DNA from: Mesorhizobium sp. WSM3859
GTDB lineage: Bacteria; Pseudomonadota; Alphaproteobacteria; Rhizobiales; Rhizobiaceae
NCBI RefSeq assembly: GCF_002295065.1
Contig: NZ_NSGG01000002.1
Span: 1-64,000, forward strand
Direction of reading: 5' to 3'
DNA length: 64,000 bases
The notes under the pieces: generated by a model
What the model was told of the DNA's origin: nothing
Databases searched by the model: none
Seen by the model: the letters and a program-made list of their open reading frames with translations, nothing else
Translations under genes and position numbers: made by a program
In this document: positions 48,908-58,394 of the stretch, piece after piece
How positions within the stretch are numbered: the first letter of the stretch is position 1
Layout of the letters: each line of letters opens with the position of its first letter

Positions 48908-49505
48908 CTGCTCTCCGTTCCCCCTGCCCCGGTCGAGATCGGAGATAAGGCTTTTGCGGCAGCGCCGTCATGAGGCAGCGGGCGGCGGATGGTGGGACAA
49001 GGCGCCCCTTCCCCGGGCGGCAGGCCTGCTGCACCGCACAAGAACTTGAAATTCAAGATGTTTTCACAGACCTTCACTGTAGAATTTGCCACCCCGATCA
49101 AGCTTCTTTCCCAATATTTCCATCATACTCGCTTTAGTTGCGGGGATAATTCGTCAGCATCCCTGACGATTGATTACTTTCACACATCGGACCAATTGCC
49201 CATGACCTCATAGGACCATTGGATGGTCCGTACGGATATTTTCACAACACAACCATTTACGTCTCACAACGGCATCACATCTTGTTTCAGAGCCGTAAGC
49301 ATTTTGTGTTGCACCGCAACATCCGCCGCGACAATCGTGAAGCGGGGGCATGCCTGTTGGAGGATGCCATTATTGTGACTCGGATGGGCATTCCGCCGGC
49401 CGGCTGGAATTGCGCCCCCGGCCCGGACGGTGAGCGGTTGGCCCGCGGCGGCGAGATTCGCTCGCCCGTTGCCGCGTGGCGTGACCAAGCTTGCGAATAC
49501 CGCTG
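48908..49505. other. AT-rich regulatory region before the polysaccharide operon
   Basis: About 600 bases without a convincing gene. From 49050 to 49330 the sequence is clearly AT-richer than the surroundings. It includes a perfect palindrome at 49213-49229. It probably carries the promoters of the EamA gene and the acyltransferase operon. Confidence 0.6.
49213..49229. promoter_or_regulatory. Palindrome GGACCAT-TGG-ATGGTCC
   Basis: Perfect 7-bp arms with a 3-base centre in the AT-rich region, about 280 bases upstream of the acyltransferase start. It could be an operator; the binding protein is unknown. Confidence 0.5.
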
Positions 49506-50651
49506 ATGGCCAACGCGCGCGACATCCAACTCGACTCCTTGCGGGCAGTTGCCGTGACGCTGGTGCTCTACGCGCATTTCCTTGCGCCAAACGGTACCTC
49601 CTTCCTCGGCCATCTCGGGGTCAGGCTGTTCTTCGTTCTCTCCGGCTTCCTGATCACACGGCTTTTGCTGGACGCGCGTGATGCCGATGCATTCGCCACC
49701 GGACCGGCGCTGCGCTCCTTCTATGCGCGGCGCGTGATCCGTATCTTCCCGCCCTACTTCGCAGTGCTGGCGCTCGTCTGGTTCACCGATCTGGAACAGT
49801 CGAGGTCCTCGCTCGCCTGGCATGCGCTCTACCTCTCGAATTTCTGGTACGCGCTGCACAACGACTGGAACCCCTGGCTGCTCTGCCATTTCTGGAGCCT
49901 CAGCATCGAGGAGCAGTTTTATCTCGCCTGGCCGCTGATCGTGCTTCTGGCGCCGCGCCGGCGCATCGAGGCGATCGCAATCGGCGTCATCGCTTTTTCG
50001 CTCGCCTACCGGTTCTACTGGCCGATCGCCGCCAGCCCGGCGCTCGCCCGCGACCTGCTGCCGCCGGCCTCGATGGACGCGCTTGGCTGCGGCGCCCTGC
50101 TTGCCGTGCGCCGCGCCAGGGGCGCCGATGCGCCGCAATGGATGCGGCTCTGCTGGCCGGCCCTGGCGGTGGTGTTCCTGTTCGTGGTCCGATCCGATCC
50201 GGGGCCGGCGAATTCGGCCTGGGAGTGGCCGCGCTGGATGCTGGTGCAAGTGCTGCCGCTGGTGCCGCTGACGGTGATCGTCGCCGCCTGCTCGAACGGC
50301 CTCGGCGGCACGCTCGGCAGGCTGGCCGAACTGCCGCCGCTGCTCGGGCTCGGCCGCATCAGCTACGGCGTCTATCTCTACCATCCGATCCTACTTGCCT
50401 ATGCCGTCAAGGCGCAGCCATGGATCCCGGTCAACGTCTCGGAACAGGGGCCAGGCCGCTTCCTCGTCGCGGGCGCCGCGACGCTGGCCGTCGCCTCGCT
50501 TTCCTGGGTGTTTTTCGAGAAGCCGCTCAACGGTCTCAAGCGCTATTTTCCGTATGTCGCGCCCGCTCGTCCGCGCGGCGCAAGCGAGGCCCTCCGGTTC
50601 GGCGCCGCCCCGGCGCTCGATCTGCAGCCGACGGACCGGAGCCGACCATGA
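49506..50651 (+). CDS. Acyltransferase-3 family membrane protein
   Basis: This 381-residue protein starts MANARDIQLDSLRAVAVTLV, the usual LDSLRAVAV opening of acyltransferase-3 (OafA/NodX type). About ten membrane helices follow. The conserved block HFWSLSIEEQFYLAWPLIV and GRISYGVYLYHPILL are clear. It would add acyl groups (acetyl, succinyl) to a surface polysaccharide. The ATG at 49506 is used; a TTG five codons upstream is possible. The stop overlaps the next gene by ATGA. Confidence 0.9.
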   Translation: MANARDIQLDSLRAVAVTLVLYAHFLAPNGTSFLGHLGVRLFFVLSGFLITRLLLDARDADAFATGPALRSFYARRVIRIFPPYFAVLALVWFTDLEQSRSSLAWHALYLSNFWYALHNDWNPWLLCHFWSLSIEEQFYLAWPLIVLLAPRRRIEAIAIGVIAFSLAYRFYWPIAASPALARDLLPPASMDALGCGALLAVRRARGADAPQWMRLCWPALAVVFLFVVRSDPGPANSAWEWPRWMLVQVLPLVPLTVIVAACSNGLGGTLGRLAELPPLLGLGRISYGVYLYHPILLAYAVKAQPWIPVNVSEQGPGRFLVAGAATLAVASLSWVFFEKPLNGLKRYFPYVAPARPRGASEALRFGAAPALDLQPTDRSRP

Positions 50652-51757
50652 CCGCCGCGCCGCTCATCTCCGTGCTGTTGCCAGTCTACAATGCCGAGCC
50701 CTACGTGGCCGCCGCGATGCAGTCGATCCTGCGGCAGGACTACAACCGGCTCGAAATCATCGCCATCGATGACGGATCGACCGACAGGTCGCTTAAGATC
50801 CTCGAACGCTGCCGCCGGGACGACAGCCGCGTATCGATCATCTCGCGCGAAAACCGTGGCCTCGTTGCCAGCCTCAATGAAGGACTGGCGATCGCGCGGG
50901 GCGAACTCGTCGCGCGCATGGACGCCGACGACTTCGCCTATCCCTGGCGGCTGTCGCGCCAGGCGGCGCTGTTTGCCGCGCGGCCGGAGCTCGGCTTCTG
51001 CGGCGCGCTCGTCGATACGCTGCTGCACGGCCGCGTCCTTAAGGGGCGGCTCGACCCGGTGTTCCGTCTCAGCCTCCCGGAGCTGTCGAAATTCTTCACG
51101 ATCTTCCTGCACCCGACGGTGGTCTATAACCGCAAGGTCATCTCCGAGGCCGACCTCCACTATGACGGCGCTTATCGGCATGCCGAGGATTTCGACCTCT
51201 TCCGGCGGCTGGCCGACCGCTATCCGGCGGCGCTGATGCCGGAGAGCCTGCTGGTCTACCGCGTCCATCCCGGCAGCGTGACCAGCCGGCACGGCAAGGA
51301 GATGCGACGCACGCATCTCAAGATTGTCGGCGAGAACCTCGAGCGCCTGGGTTTGGCGCAGGACTGCGAGGACCTGCGCGCCATCGGCGATCGCGTCTGC
51401 CTCGACACCGTGCGCCGGGCGGCCGCTTTCATCCGGGCGCTTGAAGAGCGGATCTCGGCATTGCCCGACCCGACGCGGCCGAGCTTCGAGGCCGGCGCGC
51501 TCAACCTGTTCTATTTCCTCTACCAGCTCGTCAACGACGAGGAGCGGCCGGCGCTGTCGCATGAACTGCTGACGCTGACCGGGAAATGGAACGCGATCCG
51601 CCGCCGCGAGAAATACGCGCTCGGCCCCGGCGCCTGGGCGCCCTGGCTGAGCCAGGCCTCGATGTGGGCGGGCAAGCGCGCGGACTGGATGGCCTACCGC
51701 TTCAAATCCGCGCCGGCAGCGTCAGTGCTGGCGCCCTACAGGATGGGGGCGGCATGA
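50648..51757 (+). CDS. Glycosyltransferase family 2 (first)
   Basis: This 369-residue GT2 has the GT-A fold: ISVLLPVYNAEPYVAAAMQS, IIAIDDGSTDRSLK, the RMDADDFAYPWRLSRQ metal motif and HAEDFDLFRRLADRYP. It should add one sugar from a nucleotide sugar to a lipid-linked glycan at the cytoplasmic face. The C-terminal 150 residues are family-specific. It overlaps both neighbours by four bases. Confidence 0.92.
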   Translation: MTAAPLISVLLPVYNAEPYVAAAMQSILRQDYNRLEIIAIDDGSTDRSLKILERCRRDDSRVSIISRENRGLVASLNEGLAIARGELVARMDADDFAYPWRLSRQAALFAARPELGFCGALVDTLLHGRVLKGRLDPVFRLSLPELSKFFTIFLHPTVVYNRKVISEADLHYDGAYRHAEDFDLFRRLADRYPAALMPESLLVYRVHPGSVTSRHGKEMRRTHLKIVGENLERLGLAQDCEDLRAIGDRVCLDTVRRAAAFIRALEERISALPDPTRPSFEAGALNLFYFLYQLVNDEERPALSHELLTLTGKWNAIRRREKYALGPGAWAPWLSQASMWAGKRADWMAYRFKSAPAASVLAPYRMGAA

Positions 51758-52785
51758 ACGCCGAGCGCCATCCGTTGCTGCGGCACCTGCGCCCCGCACT
51801 GCCCGCTCCTCCGTGGCCCAGGCAGCGGCCACAGGTTTCCTTCATCGTCTGCACGCGCGACCGGCTGGACGTGCTCGAAGCCTGCATCGACTCGATCTGC
51901 GCCGCCTGCCGGGCGCATCCGGCCTTCGCGGCCGAGCTGGTGGTGGTCGACAACGGCTCGCGCGACGGCACGGCCAGTTATCTTTTGGCGGCCGCCGCGA
52001 CCTCGGACATCCCCCTGACCGCAATCTCGGAGCCCCGCCCCGGACTGGCGGCGGCGCGCAATGCGGGACTGGCGCAGGCGCGCGGCCGGGTGCTGGTGTT
52101 CGTTGACGACGACTGCAGGCTCGACCGCAACTATCTCGCCGACCTCGAGCGGCATTATGCGAGCGGCGAGAAGTGGCTGATCCGCGGCGGCCGCGTCGAG
52201 ATCGGCGACGCGCTCGACCTGCCCTTCACGATAAAGCGCTGCGACCAACGCGAAGTGCTGACGCATGCCGTCCACCCGGGCGGCTTCGTGCTAGGCTGCA
52301 ACATGACCATGCACCGCGACGTCGCCGCCCGCATCGGCCCCTTCGACGAGCGCTTCGGCGCCGGCGGCGCGCTGCGCTCGGCCGAGGACACGGACTATCT
52401 GGTGCGGGCGATGCTTGCCGGCATGGCGGTGGAATACGTGCCCGACATGACGATCTTCCACCATCACGGACGGCGCGACCGCATGGCGATCGACCGGCTG
52501 CACCGCGACTATCATTTCGGCAACGGCGCGCTCTGCCTGAAGCATTTTCGCCGCGCACCCTGGCTGCTTCGCCATTTCTACTGGGCGGCGCGGGCCGCCA
52601 TGCGCGAGCTCGCCGGCGGGCCGCGCTTCGACCACGATCTCAAACTGTCGCATTGGCCGATCGTCCTGATGAACCTTGCGGGCGCGGCGAAGTTCATGGC
52701 TCTCGTGCTTGTCAGGCGGCCGGGTCGGCAGCCGCAGTCGGGCAGCGAGACCATCGAGGCCAGGGCGGAGGCCGGCGCGCCGTGA
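51754..52785 (+). CDS. Glycosyltransferase family 2 (second)
   Basis: This 343-residue GT2 has VSFIVCTRDRLDVLEACIDS, LVVVDNGSRDGTASYLL, the DXD-like VFVDDDCRLDRNYLAD, and GAGGALRSAEDTDYLVRAML, a typical GT2 C-terminal ED block. A C-terminal stretch GAAKFMALVLVRR could touch the membrane. It overlaps the ABC exporter start (GTGA), so the four genes are translationally coupled. Confidence 0.92.
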   Translation: MNAERHPLLRHLRPALPAPPWPRQRPQVSFIVCTRDRLDVLEACIDSICAACRAHPAFAAELVVVDNGSRDGTASYLLAAAATSDIPLTAISEPRPGLAAARNAGLAQARGRVLVFVDDDCRLDRNYLADLERHYASGEKWLIRGGRVEIGDALDLPFTIKRCDQREVLTHAVHPGGFVLGCNMTMHRDVAARIGPFDERFGAGGALRSAEDTDYLVRAMLAGMAVEYVPDMTIFHHHGRRDRMAIDRLHRDYHFGNGALCLKHFRRAPWLLRHFYWAARAAMRELAGGPRFDHDLKLSHWPIVLMNLAGAAKFMALVLVRRPGRQPQSGSETIEARAEAGAP

Positions 52786-54554
52786 GCGGGCGCCCGACCC
52801 TGCCGATGCTGCGCCAGGCGCTCGGCCGCCGGCAGCTCGGCCTGTTGCCGATCGTCGTCGCGCTCGGGCTTGCGAGTGCAGCGCTCGAAGGTTTCGGCAT
52901 CGGACTGATCATCCCCCTGCTCGGCATCATCATGGGGCATGGCGAGGCGACCGGCATGGCCGGCCTGTCGGCCCTCCTGCAGAAGGTCGGTGCCGGGCTC
53001 GGCGAGCGCGAGCGGCTGATCGCCCTTGCAGTCGCGATCCTCGGCTCGATCCTCTTGAAGAACCTGCTCGGCTTCGCCAATTCGGTGCTCACCGCCCATA
53101 TCTACGGCAAGGCCAGCCAGGCGATCCGCGGCGCGCTCGCCGAGCGGCTGCTCAATATCGGCTATCCGTTCTTCCTGAAGGAGAGCCCCGGGCGGCTGCT
53201 CAACATCATCTCGAGCGAATCCTGGCGGGCGTCGGATGCCATCCAGGCGATGCTTGGCTCGATCGTCAGCGCCTCGGCGTCGCTCATCCTGCTCGGTTTC
53301 CTGCTGCTGCTCTCCTGGCAGATGACGCTGCTGGTGATGCTCGGGCTGGCGCTTGTCCAGGTTGCGCATATGGCGCTGTCGGCGCATCTGAGAAACCCGA
53401 GCCGAAGCGTTGCCTCGCGCAACAGTGCGCTCGCCTCGCGGATGCTGCATCTTGTGCATGCCGGCCGGCTGATCCGCATCTTCGGCCAGGAAGCGCGCGA
53501 GAAGGCGGCGTTCGGGGCGGCATCGGACGGCGTGCGCCGGGCGGCCTTCCAGCTTTCCAACCGCCAGGGCGCGCTGGGCCCGGTGACCGAAGTGCTGCAC
53601 GCCATGTTGTTCCTGGCGGTGGTGATCGGCGCATGGCTGGCGGGCCTGAGCTTCCCGCTGGTCGCCGCCTTCCTCATCCTGCTCTACCGGCTGCAGCCGC
53701 ATGTCAGAGCGCTGCAGATGACATGGAGCCAGTTGCAGGGGCTTTCAGGTTCGCTGGAAGAGGTGACCTGGCTGCTCGACCCCAAGGGCAAGCCGGCACC
53801 GCCGCAAGGCAGCCGGCCATTCGCGACTTTGAGCGAAAAAATCGCCTTTGAGGGCGTGAGCTTCAGCTACGCCAATGAGGAGCAGCGCGCGGCGGTGCTG
53901 CATGCCGTGAGCTTCGACATAAGAAGCGGTCGCTCGACGGCGCTGATTGGCCGCTCCGGCGCCGGCAAGACGACCATCGTCAACCTGCTCTGCCGCTTCG
54001 TCGAGCCGGACGGCGGCCGCATCCTCGTCGACGGCGCGCCGCTCGGCGAGATCGATCCGGTCGCATGGCGGGCGCATATCGCCCTGGCCAGCCAGGAACT
54101 GGAGCTGGTGGACGGCACCATCCTCGACAACATCACCTACGGCAAGGACACGGCGAGCATGGAAGAGGCGCGCCGCGCGGCCGCGCTCGCCGAGGCGCAT
54201 GAATTCATCGAACGCCTGCCGCAGGGCTACCAGACGGTCGTCGGCTATCGCGGCGTCAATTTGTCGGCCGGCCAGAGGCAGCGCATCGCGCTCGCCCGCG
54301 CGCTTGTGCGCGATCCGGATATCCTGATCCTCGACGAGGCCACCAACGCGGTGGACGGGCTTTCGGAAGCGGCGATCGTGGAAACGCTGAAGTCGCGCGC
54401 CGGCCGCCGCACAACGATCGTCATCAGCCACCACCACTCGACGATCTCGTTCTGCGACGATCTGGTGATTTTGGAGCATGGACGGGTGAGGAAGCAGGCG
54501 CCGTTCGCGGAACTGGCGGCGCGCAGCATGGATGAATTGTATCAGCCGGAGTGA
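52782..54554 (+). CDS. ABC exporter with fused membrane and ATPase domains (MsbA-like)
   Basis: This 590-residue half-transporter has about six membrane helices (residues about 20-310) and an ATPase domain with Walker A GRSGAGKTT, the signature LSAGQRQR, Walker B ILILDEAT and the H-loop ISHHHSTI. It probably exports the lipid-linked glycan made by the two GT2 and modified by the acyltransferase. The GTG start overlaps the GT2 stop. Beyond its 3' end lie three MITE-like repeats. Confidence 0.94.
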   Translation: MSGRPTLPMLRQALGRRQLGLLPIVVALGLASAALEGFGIGLIIPLLGIIMGHGEATGMAGLSALLQKVGAGLGERERLIALAVAILGSILLKNLLGFANSVLTAHIYGKASQAIRGALAERLLNIGYPFFLKESPGRLLNIISSESWRASDAIQAMLGSIVSASASLILLGFLLLLSWQMTLLVMLGLALVQVAHMALSAHLRNPSRSVASRNSALASRMLHLVHAGRLIRIFGQEAREKAAFGAASDGVRRAAFQLSNRQGALGPVTEVLHAMLFLAVVIGAWLAGLSFPLVAAFLILLYRLQPHVRALQMTWSQLQGLSGSLEEVTWLLDPKGKPAPPQGSRPFATLSEKIAFEGVSFSYANEEQRAAVLHAVSFDIRSGRSTALIGRSGAGKTTIVNLLCRFVEPDGGRILVDGAPLGEIDPVAWRAHIALASQELELVDGTILDNITYGKDTASMEEARRAAALAEAHEFIERLPQGYQTVVGYRGVNLSAGQRQRIALARALVRDPDILILDEATNAVDGLSEAAIVETLKSRAGRRTTIVISHHHSTISFCDDLVILEHGRVRKQAPFAELAARSMDELYQPE

Positions 54555-54560
54555 GGTCTG

Positions 54561-54704
54561 GGATCCCCCTCGAGGGGGAGATGTCGCCGAAGGCGACAGA
54601 GGGGGTCGCCGCGCATGAAGCGCCGTGGCGAGCGATGAAGTCGGCGATCTACGTGAGACGACCCCTTCTGGCCTGCCGGCCATCTCCCCCTCGAGGGGGG
54701 AGAT
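54561..54704. repeat. MITE-like element, copy 1
   Basis: It is about 144 bp, nearly the same sequence as 54770-54924. The right end is the 23-bp terminal repeat (54682-54704); the left end is damaged (GGATCCCCCTCGAGGGGGAG). The internal hairpin GTCGCC-gaa-GGCGAC and TCGGCGATCTACGTGAGACG are conserved. No gene. Confidence 0.8.
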
Positions 54705-54769
54705 CAGATGTCGCGCAGGCATTCGCCAATTGTCAGCCTTGCAGAAGTGACGCGGCGCCGGAGCTGCCA

Positions 54770-54924
54770 ATCTCCCCCCTCGAGGGGGAGATGTCGCCGA
54801 AGGCGACAGAGGGGGTCGCCGCGCGTGGAGCGCCAACGCCCTGGGTGGCGAGCTATGAGGTCGGCGATCTACGTGAGACGACCCCTTCTGGCCTGCCGGC
54901 CATCTCCCCCTCGAGGGGGGAGAT
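54770..54924. repeat. MITE-like element, copy 2, perfect 23-bp terminal inverted repeats
   Basis: Left end 54770-54792 and right end 54902-54924 are perfect inverted copies of a 23-bp sequence built on CCCCCTCGAGGGGG. The 155-bp element has no coding capacity. It matches copy 1 across its length. Confidence 0.85.
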
Positions 54925-54977
54925 TCCGCGCTCGGCGGCTTTGCCCAATTGTCTGCGCTACTCGCGTCGGCGCCCTA

Positions 54978-55103
54978 CCTCCCCCTTGTGGGGAGGTCGG
55001 ACCGAAGGTCCGGGTGGGGGTCGGCGCCGACCCCGAGAGGCTGGCGGGACAGCACCCCCTCCCCGATCCGCTTTGCGGATCGACCCTCCCCACAAGGGGG
55101 AGG
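54978..55103. repeat. MITE-like element of a second type, perfect 19-bp terminal inverted repeats
   Basis: CCTCCCCCTTGTGGGGAGG (54978-54996) is repeated inverted at 55085-55103. Inside are two hairpins (GGACC-gaa-GGTCC and CGATCCGC-ttt-GCGGATCG). It lies eight bases beyond the stop of minE. No coding capacity. Confidence 0.85.
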
Positions 55104-55110
55104 GTAAAGA

Positions 55111-55383
55111 TCACCCCGCCATGGCCAGCGGGGCGGCGCTTTTGTTGGGGATCTGGATGTCGATCTCCAGCGTCGACATGGTGGCGCCGCGGTCCATCGA
55201 GACCTGGAGGTAGTCCTGGTCGATCTGCACATGCTTGGCAATGACCGCCATGATCTCCTCGCGCAGGATGGAAACGAGGTCCGGCTGGCCGCGGCTCTGG
55301 CGCTCATAGGCGAGCAGCAGCTGCAGCCGCTCGCGCGCCACCGGCGCGCTGGTGCGCCGCTTGAAGAGGTCGAGGATGCTCAT
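55111..55383 (-). CDS. minE: Cell division topological factor MinE
   Basis: This 90-residue protein has the MinD-binding N-terminal helix region and the dimerising C-terminal domain: [40 protein letters not shown] and LEIDIQIPN. It stimulates MinD ATPase and limits MinC to the poles. The start overlaps the minD stop by four bases. Length is normal. Confidence 0.96.
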   Translation of the reverse strand: MSILDLFKRRTSAPVARERLQLLLAYERQSRGQPDLVSILREEIMAVIAKHVQIDQDYLQVSMDRGATMSTLEIDIQIPNKSAAPLAMAG

Positions 55384-56195
55384 GCCGCCCTCCTTCCGAG
55401 AAGCCGGTCGAGGAAGCCCTTGCGTTCGAAGGGGACGACCACCGGCAGGTCTTCGCCTTCCAGGCGTCTTGCCGCTTCGAGGTAAGCCTTTGCGGCACCA
55501 TTGAGCGGTTCCGAGAGCGTGACGGGCGAGCCGAGGTTGGAGGCGCGCAGCACGTCCTGGCTTTCCGGGATGATGCCGAGCAGCGGCGTGGAGAGTATCT
55601 CCAGCACATCGTCGATCGACAGCATCTCGCCGCGCGAGGCGCGGGCCGCGTCGTAGCGGGTAACCAGCACGTGTTTTTGCACCAGCTCGCCCTGCTCGGC
55701 CTTCATGGTGCGGGCGTCGAGCAGGCCGATGATACGGTCGGAGTCGCGCACCGACGACACTTCCGGATTGGTGACGATGACCGCCTCGTCGGCGAAGCGC
55801 ATGGCGAGCTGGGCGCCGCGCTCGATGCCGGCCGGGCTGTCGCAGAAGACATAGTCGAACACCGAGCGCAGCCTGGCGATGACTTCGGCCACGCCCTCTT
55901 CGGTCAGCGCGTCCTTGTCCCGGGTCTGCGAAGCGGGCAGCAGATAGAGCGTCTCCAGCCGCTTGTCGCGGATCAGCGCCTGCGACAGCTTCGCCGTGCC
56001 CTGGATGACGTTGACGAGGTCGAACACCACGCGGCGCTCGGCGCCCATGATGAGGTCGAGATTGCGCAGGCCGACGTCGAAATCGACCAGCGCCACCTTC
56101 TTGCCGGTCTTGGCCACGGCGGCGCCGAGCGCGGCCGTCGAGGTCGTCTTGCCGACGCCCCCCTTGCCCGATGTGACCACGACTACCTTGCCCAT
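55380..56195 (-). CDS. minD: Septum-site ATPase MinD
   Basis: This 271-residue protein starts [20 protein letters not shown] with the deviant Walker [24 protein letters not shown] and the [10 protein letters not shown] block follow, and the C-terminal amphipathic membrane-targeting helix is [14 protein letters not shown]. It binds membrane as an ATP dimer and recruits MinC. It is the middle gene of minCDE on the minus strand; 96 bases separate it from minC. Confidence 0.97.
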   Translation of the reverse strand: MGKVVVVTSGKGGVGKTTSTAALGAAVAKTGKKVALVDFDVGLRNLDLIMGAERRVVFDLVNVIQGTAKLSQALIRDKRLETLYLLPASQTRDKDALTEEGVAEVIARLRSVFDYVFCDSPAGIERGAQLAMRFADEAVIVTNPEVSSVRDSDRIIGLLDARTMKAEQGELVQKHVLVTRYDAARASRGEMLSIDDVLEILSTPLLGIIPESQDVLRASNLGSPVTLSEPLNGAAKAYLEAARRLEGEDLPVVVPFERKGFLDRLLGRRAA

Positions 56196-56291
56196 AAATT
56201 CAGCCTCCGTTGGCGATTCTTATTCATGACCGTGCCGGGCACGGCGGACTCGTTAACAACCTTGGCACGCGAAACCGGTCCGAAGCTTGCC

Positions 56292-57182
56292 TCAGCCGAG
56301 CGGCACCACGCACAGTGCATCATTGTCGAGGAAGGCCTGCACGGCCTTGCCGCGCGAGGTGCCTTCCATCTCCTCGGCCGTGGTGTACCAGCCGTCGACG
56401 GCGAGCAGCTCGGCCTCGTTCTTGCGGCAGAAGATGCGCGCCGAAACATTGCCTTCCGAGCCGGCGATCGCGCGGCCGCGCAGCGTGCCGTAGACATGGA
56501 TCGAGCCGCCGGCGACGATCTCCGAGCCGGACGCGACCGAGCCCAGCACGATGACATCGCCATGCGGATGGAACACCGACTGCCCGGAGCGGATCGGCGC
56601 CTTGATCATCAGCGTGCCGGCCGAAGGCTGCGCCGGCTCGGCGCCCGCGCTTGCGGCCTGCGCCGGTTCGATCCTGACCGCTTCGAGCCTTGCCAGCTCG
56701 GGGTCCACCGGCTCGTCGGCGGAGGTCGCGATCTGCGGAGCCTCGGCCGGGGCCGCCTCCGCGACCAGCTGGATCTCTCCAGCGGCCTGGGCCTGCTCCC
56801 CGGCGGCGGCTTCGAGCTCCTCGGCCCGCGCCTTGCGCGCGGCGCGGCCCAGCAGCCCCTCAGCGGTCGCCTCCTTGGCGCCGGCAAGCAGCGGCGGCAG
56901 TTCAGGCCCCAGCTCGGCGCCTTCCAGTTCGATGGCATAGACGCGGATGCCGCGCGAGCCGAGCACGCCGACCAGCGCCCCGATCTCCTCCGGCCCCGGC
57001 TGCAGGACGTTCAGGTCCAGCACCACCGGGCGCCCGTTGAAATAGCCCGGCGAGTTGGCGATCCAGCGGTCCAGCCCCTCCAGCCAGTCGGCGATCGGCG
57101 CCTCCGGCGTCAGCGTGAAAGCGACGAAGGAACGGGCGCGGAAGCGGATGGATTTGTTCTGCAAAGGGGCGGCGAAGGTCAC
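56292..57182 (-). CDS. minC: Septum formation inhibitor MinC
   Basis: This 296-residue protein has the N-terminal FtsZ-inhibiting domain (FRARSFVAFTLTPEAPIADW) and a long Ala/Glu/Pro linker at about 115-190. The C-terminal beta-helix domain binds MinD (RSGQSVFHPHGDVIVLGSVA, GGSIHVYGTLRGRAIAG). The start is GTG at 57182 and no strong ribosome site is visible, so a slightly different start is possible. The linker is longer than in enteric MinC. Confidence 0.95.
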   Translation of the reverse strand: MTFAAPLQNKSIRFRARSFVAFTLTPEAPIADWLEGLDRWIANSPGYFNGRPVVLDLNVLQPGPEEIGALVGVLGSRGIRVYAIELEGAELGPELPPLLAGAKEATAEGLLGRAARKARAEELEAAAGEQAQAAGEIQLVAEAAPAEAPQIATSADEPVDPELARLEAVRIEPAQAASAGAEPAQPSAGTLMIKAPIRSGQSVFHPHGDVIVLGSVASGSEIVAGGSIHVYGTLRGRAIAGSEGNVSARIFCRKNEAELLAVDGWYTTAEEMEGTSRGKAVQAFLDNDALCVVPLG

Positions 57183-57367
57183 GACCAGGCGAATCCTTAC
57201 TCAATGATTAAAGGGTGCCGGGGCAATGGTTAACAAAAGGTTAATTTTGGGGGTTGAGGCCGTTAAGGAAGTGGCGCGGCTAAGTTCTGTGGCAGCGCGG
57301 TGACAGGGTCCGCCGATGCCGCTATCGTCTCACCCCCAGCCTGGCGCAAAGCAAGGGAGATCATGTC

Positions 57368-57799
57368 ATGGGACAGGAGATCAGCAAGCCCGAGGACGCC
57401 GCGACCGCCTTCGCCGATGCCTGGAACAGGCATGACATGGACGACTTCGCGGCGCTGTTTAGCGAGGACGCGAATTTCGTCAATGTCGTGGGCATGTGGT
57501 GGAAAAACCGGGCCGAGATCGAAGCGGCGCACCGCGCGACTCACAAGACCATGTTTCGCGACAGCCGGCTGGAGGGAGTTGCCGCGTCAGTCGTCGAGCT
57601 GTCTCCCGGCCTCGCATCGGTGCACTACAGATGGACCCTGACAGGCGCATCCGCCCCGGACGGCTCGCCCGCCGGAACGCGGGAAGGCATCCTGCTTCTG
57701 GTGCTGAAGAAGGAACAGTCCGGCTGGCGCATCAAGGTGGCCCAGAACACCGACATCGTCCCAGGCGCGATCGCTCCCCCTGCCCGCGCAAGCAGATAG
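57368..57799 (+). CDS. NTF2-like (SnoaL/DUF4440-type) protein
   Basis: This 143-residue protein has the cone-shaped NTF2 fold pattern: AATAFADAWNRHDMDDFAAL, FSEDANFVNVVGMWWKNRAE and GWRIKVAQNTDIVPG. Such proteins of the SgcJ/EcaC group have small-molecule binding or isomerase roles; a specific activity cannot be stated. ATG at 57368 is behind GGGAG. Divergent from minC. Confidence 0.88.
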   Translation: MGQEISKPEDAATAFADAWNRHDMDDFAALFSEDANFVNVVGMWWKNRAEIEAAHRATHKTMFRDSRLEGVAASVVELSPGLASVHYRWTLTGASAPDGSPAGTREGILLLVLKKEQSGWRIKVAQNTDIVPGAIAPPARASR

Positions 57800-57911
57800 A
57801 ACGGCCAAGCCAGTTCGAGTCGCGCATGTGAAGCGGCTAATATACAGGCGATGTCCAGCCGAGCACCATCCCGCCCGGGACTTTCCATTCTTCAGGGACA
57901 AGGAGACGGGC

Positions 57912-58346
57912 ATGGGCATCGATCGGGAAGACTGCAAGCGAGCAGGCAGGGCAACCACAATCCTGGCAGCGCTGACGCTGCTGGGAGGATGCATGACGCA
58001 CCGGCCGACCGGCATAGACGCCTACCAGACGAGCGGCATCGACCAATGGCTGGCGACGGCCGATGCCGACAAGGTCGTCAACGCGATGGCCACGAAGGGC
58101 CTGATGCCCGCGACCATCGACTGCCGCTTCGCCGACACGACGCCCGGACAGGTGGCTTATCTGTCGAAATTCACCTGGATGCGGGCGCCCGCCAACACAC
58201 GCTACCACTGGGAAGTGGGCGACCCAGCCTATCTCGCGAGCAAGGAACTGAAGGCCAACCGGGTGGGGTTGCGGCGGGTGGATGCGAAACTGGTGCGGGA
58301 CAGCGCTACAGGGCAGAAGGTTGGGTGCTCGGTGTGGGTGGGTTGA
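57912..58346 (+). CDS. Putative lipoprotein
   Basis: From the ATG at 57912 (GGAGACGGGC upstream) the product is 144 residues with a signal peptide and lipobox (TILAALTLLGGC, Cys near residue 27). The mature part has TIDCRFADTTPGQVAYLSKF and a C-terminal GCSVWVG. It is probably membrane-bound and periplasmic. No family is recognised. Confidence 0.75.
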   Translation: MGIDREDCKRAGRATTILAALTLLGGCMTHRPTGIDAYQTSGIDQWLATADADKVVNAMATKGLMPATIDCRFADTTPGQVAYLSKFTWMRAPANTRYHWEVGDPAYLASKELKANRVGLRRVDAKLVRDSATGQKVGCSVWVG

Positions 58347-58394
58347 GGGGTCCTACGAAACAAATCGAAATCGGTTGAGTGCTCTCCGGCCGAG

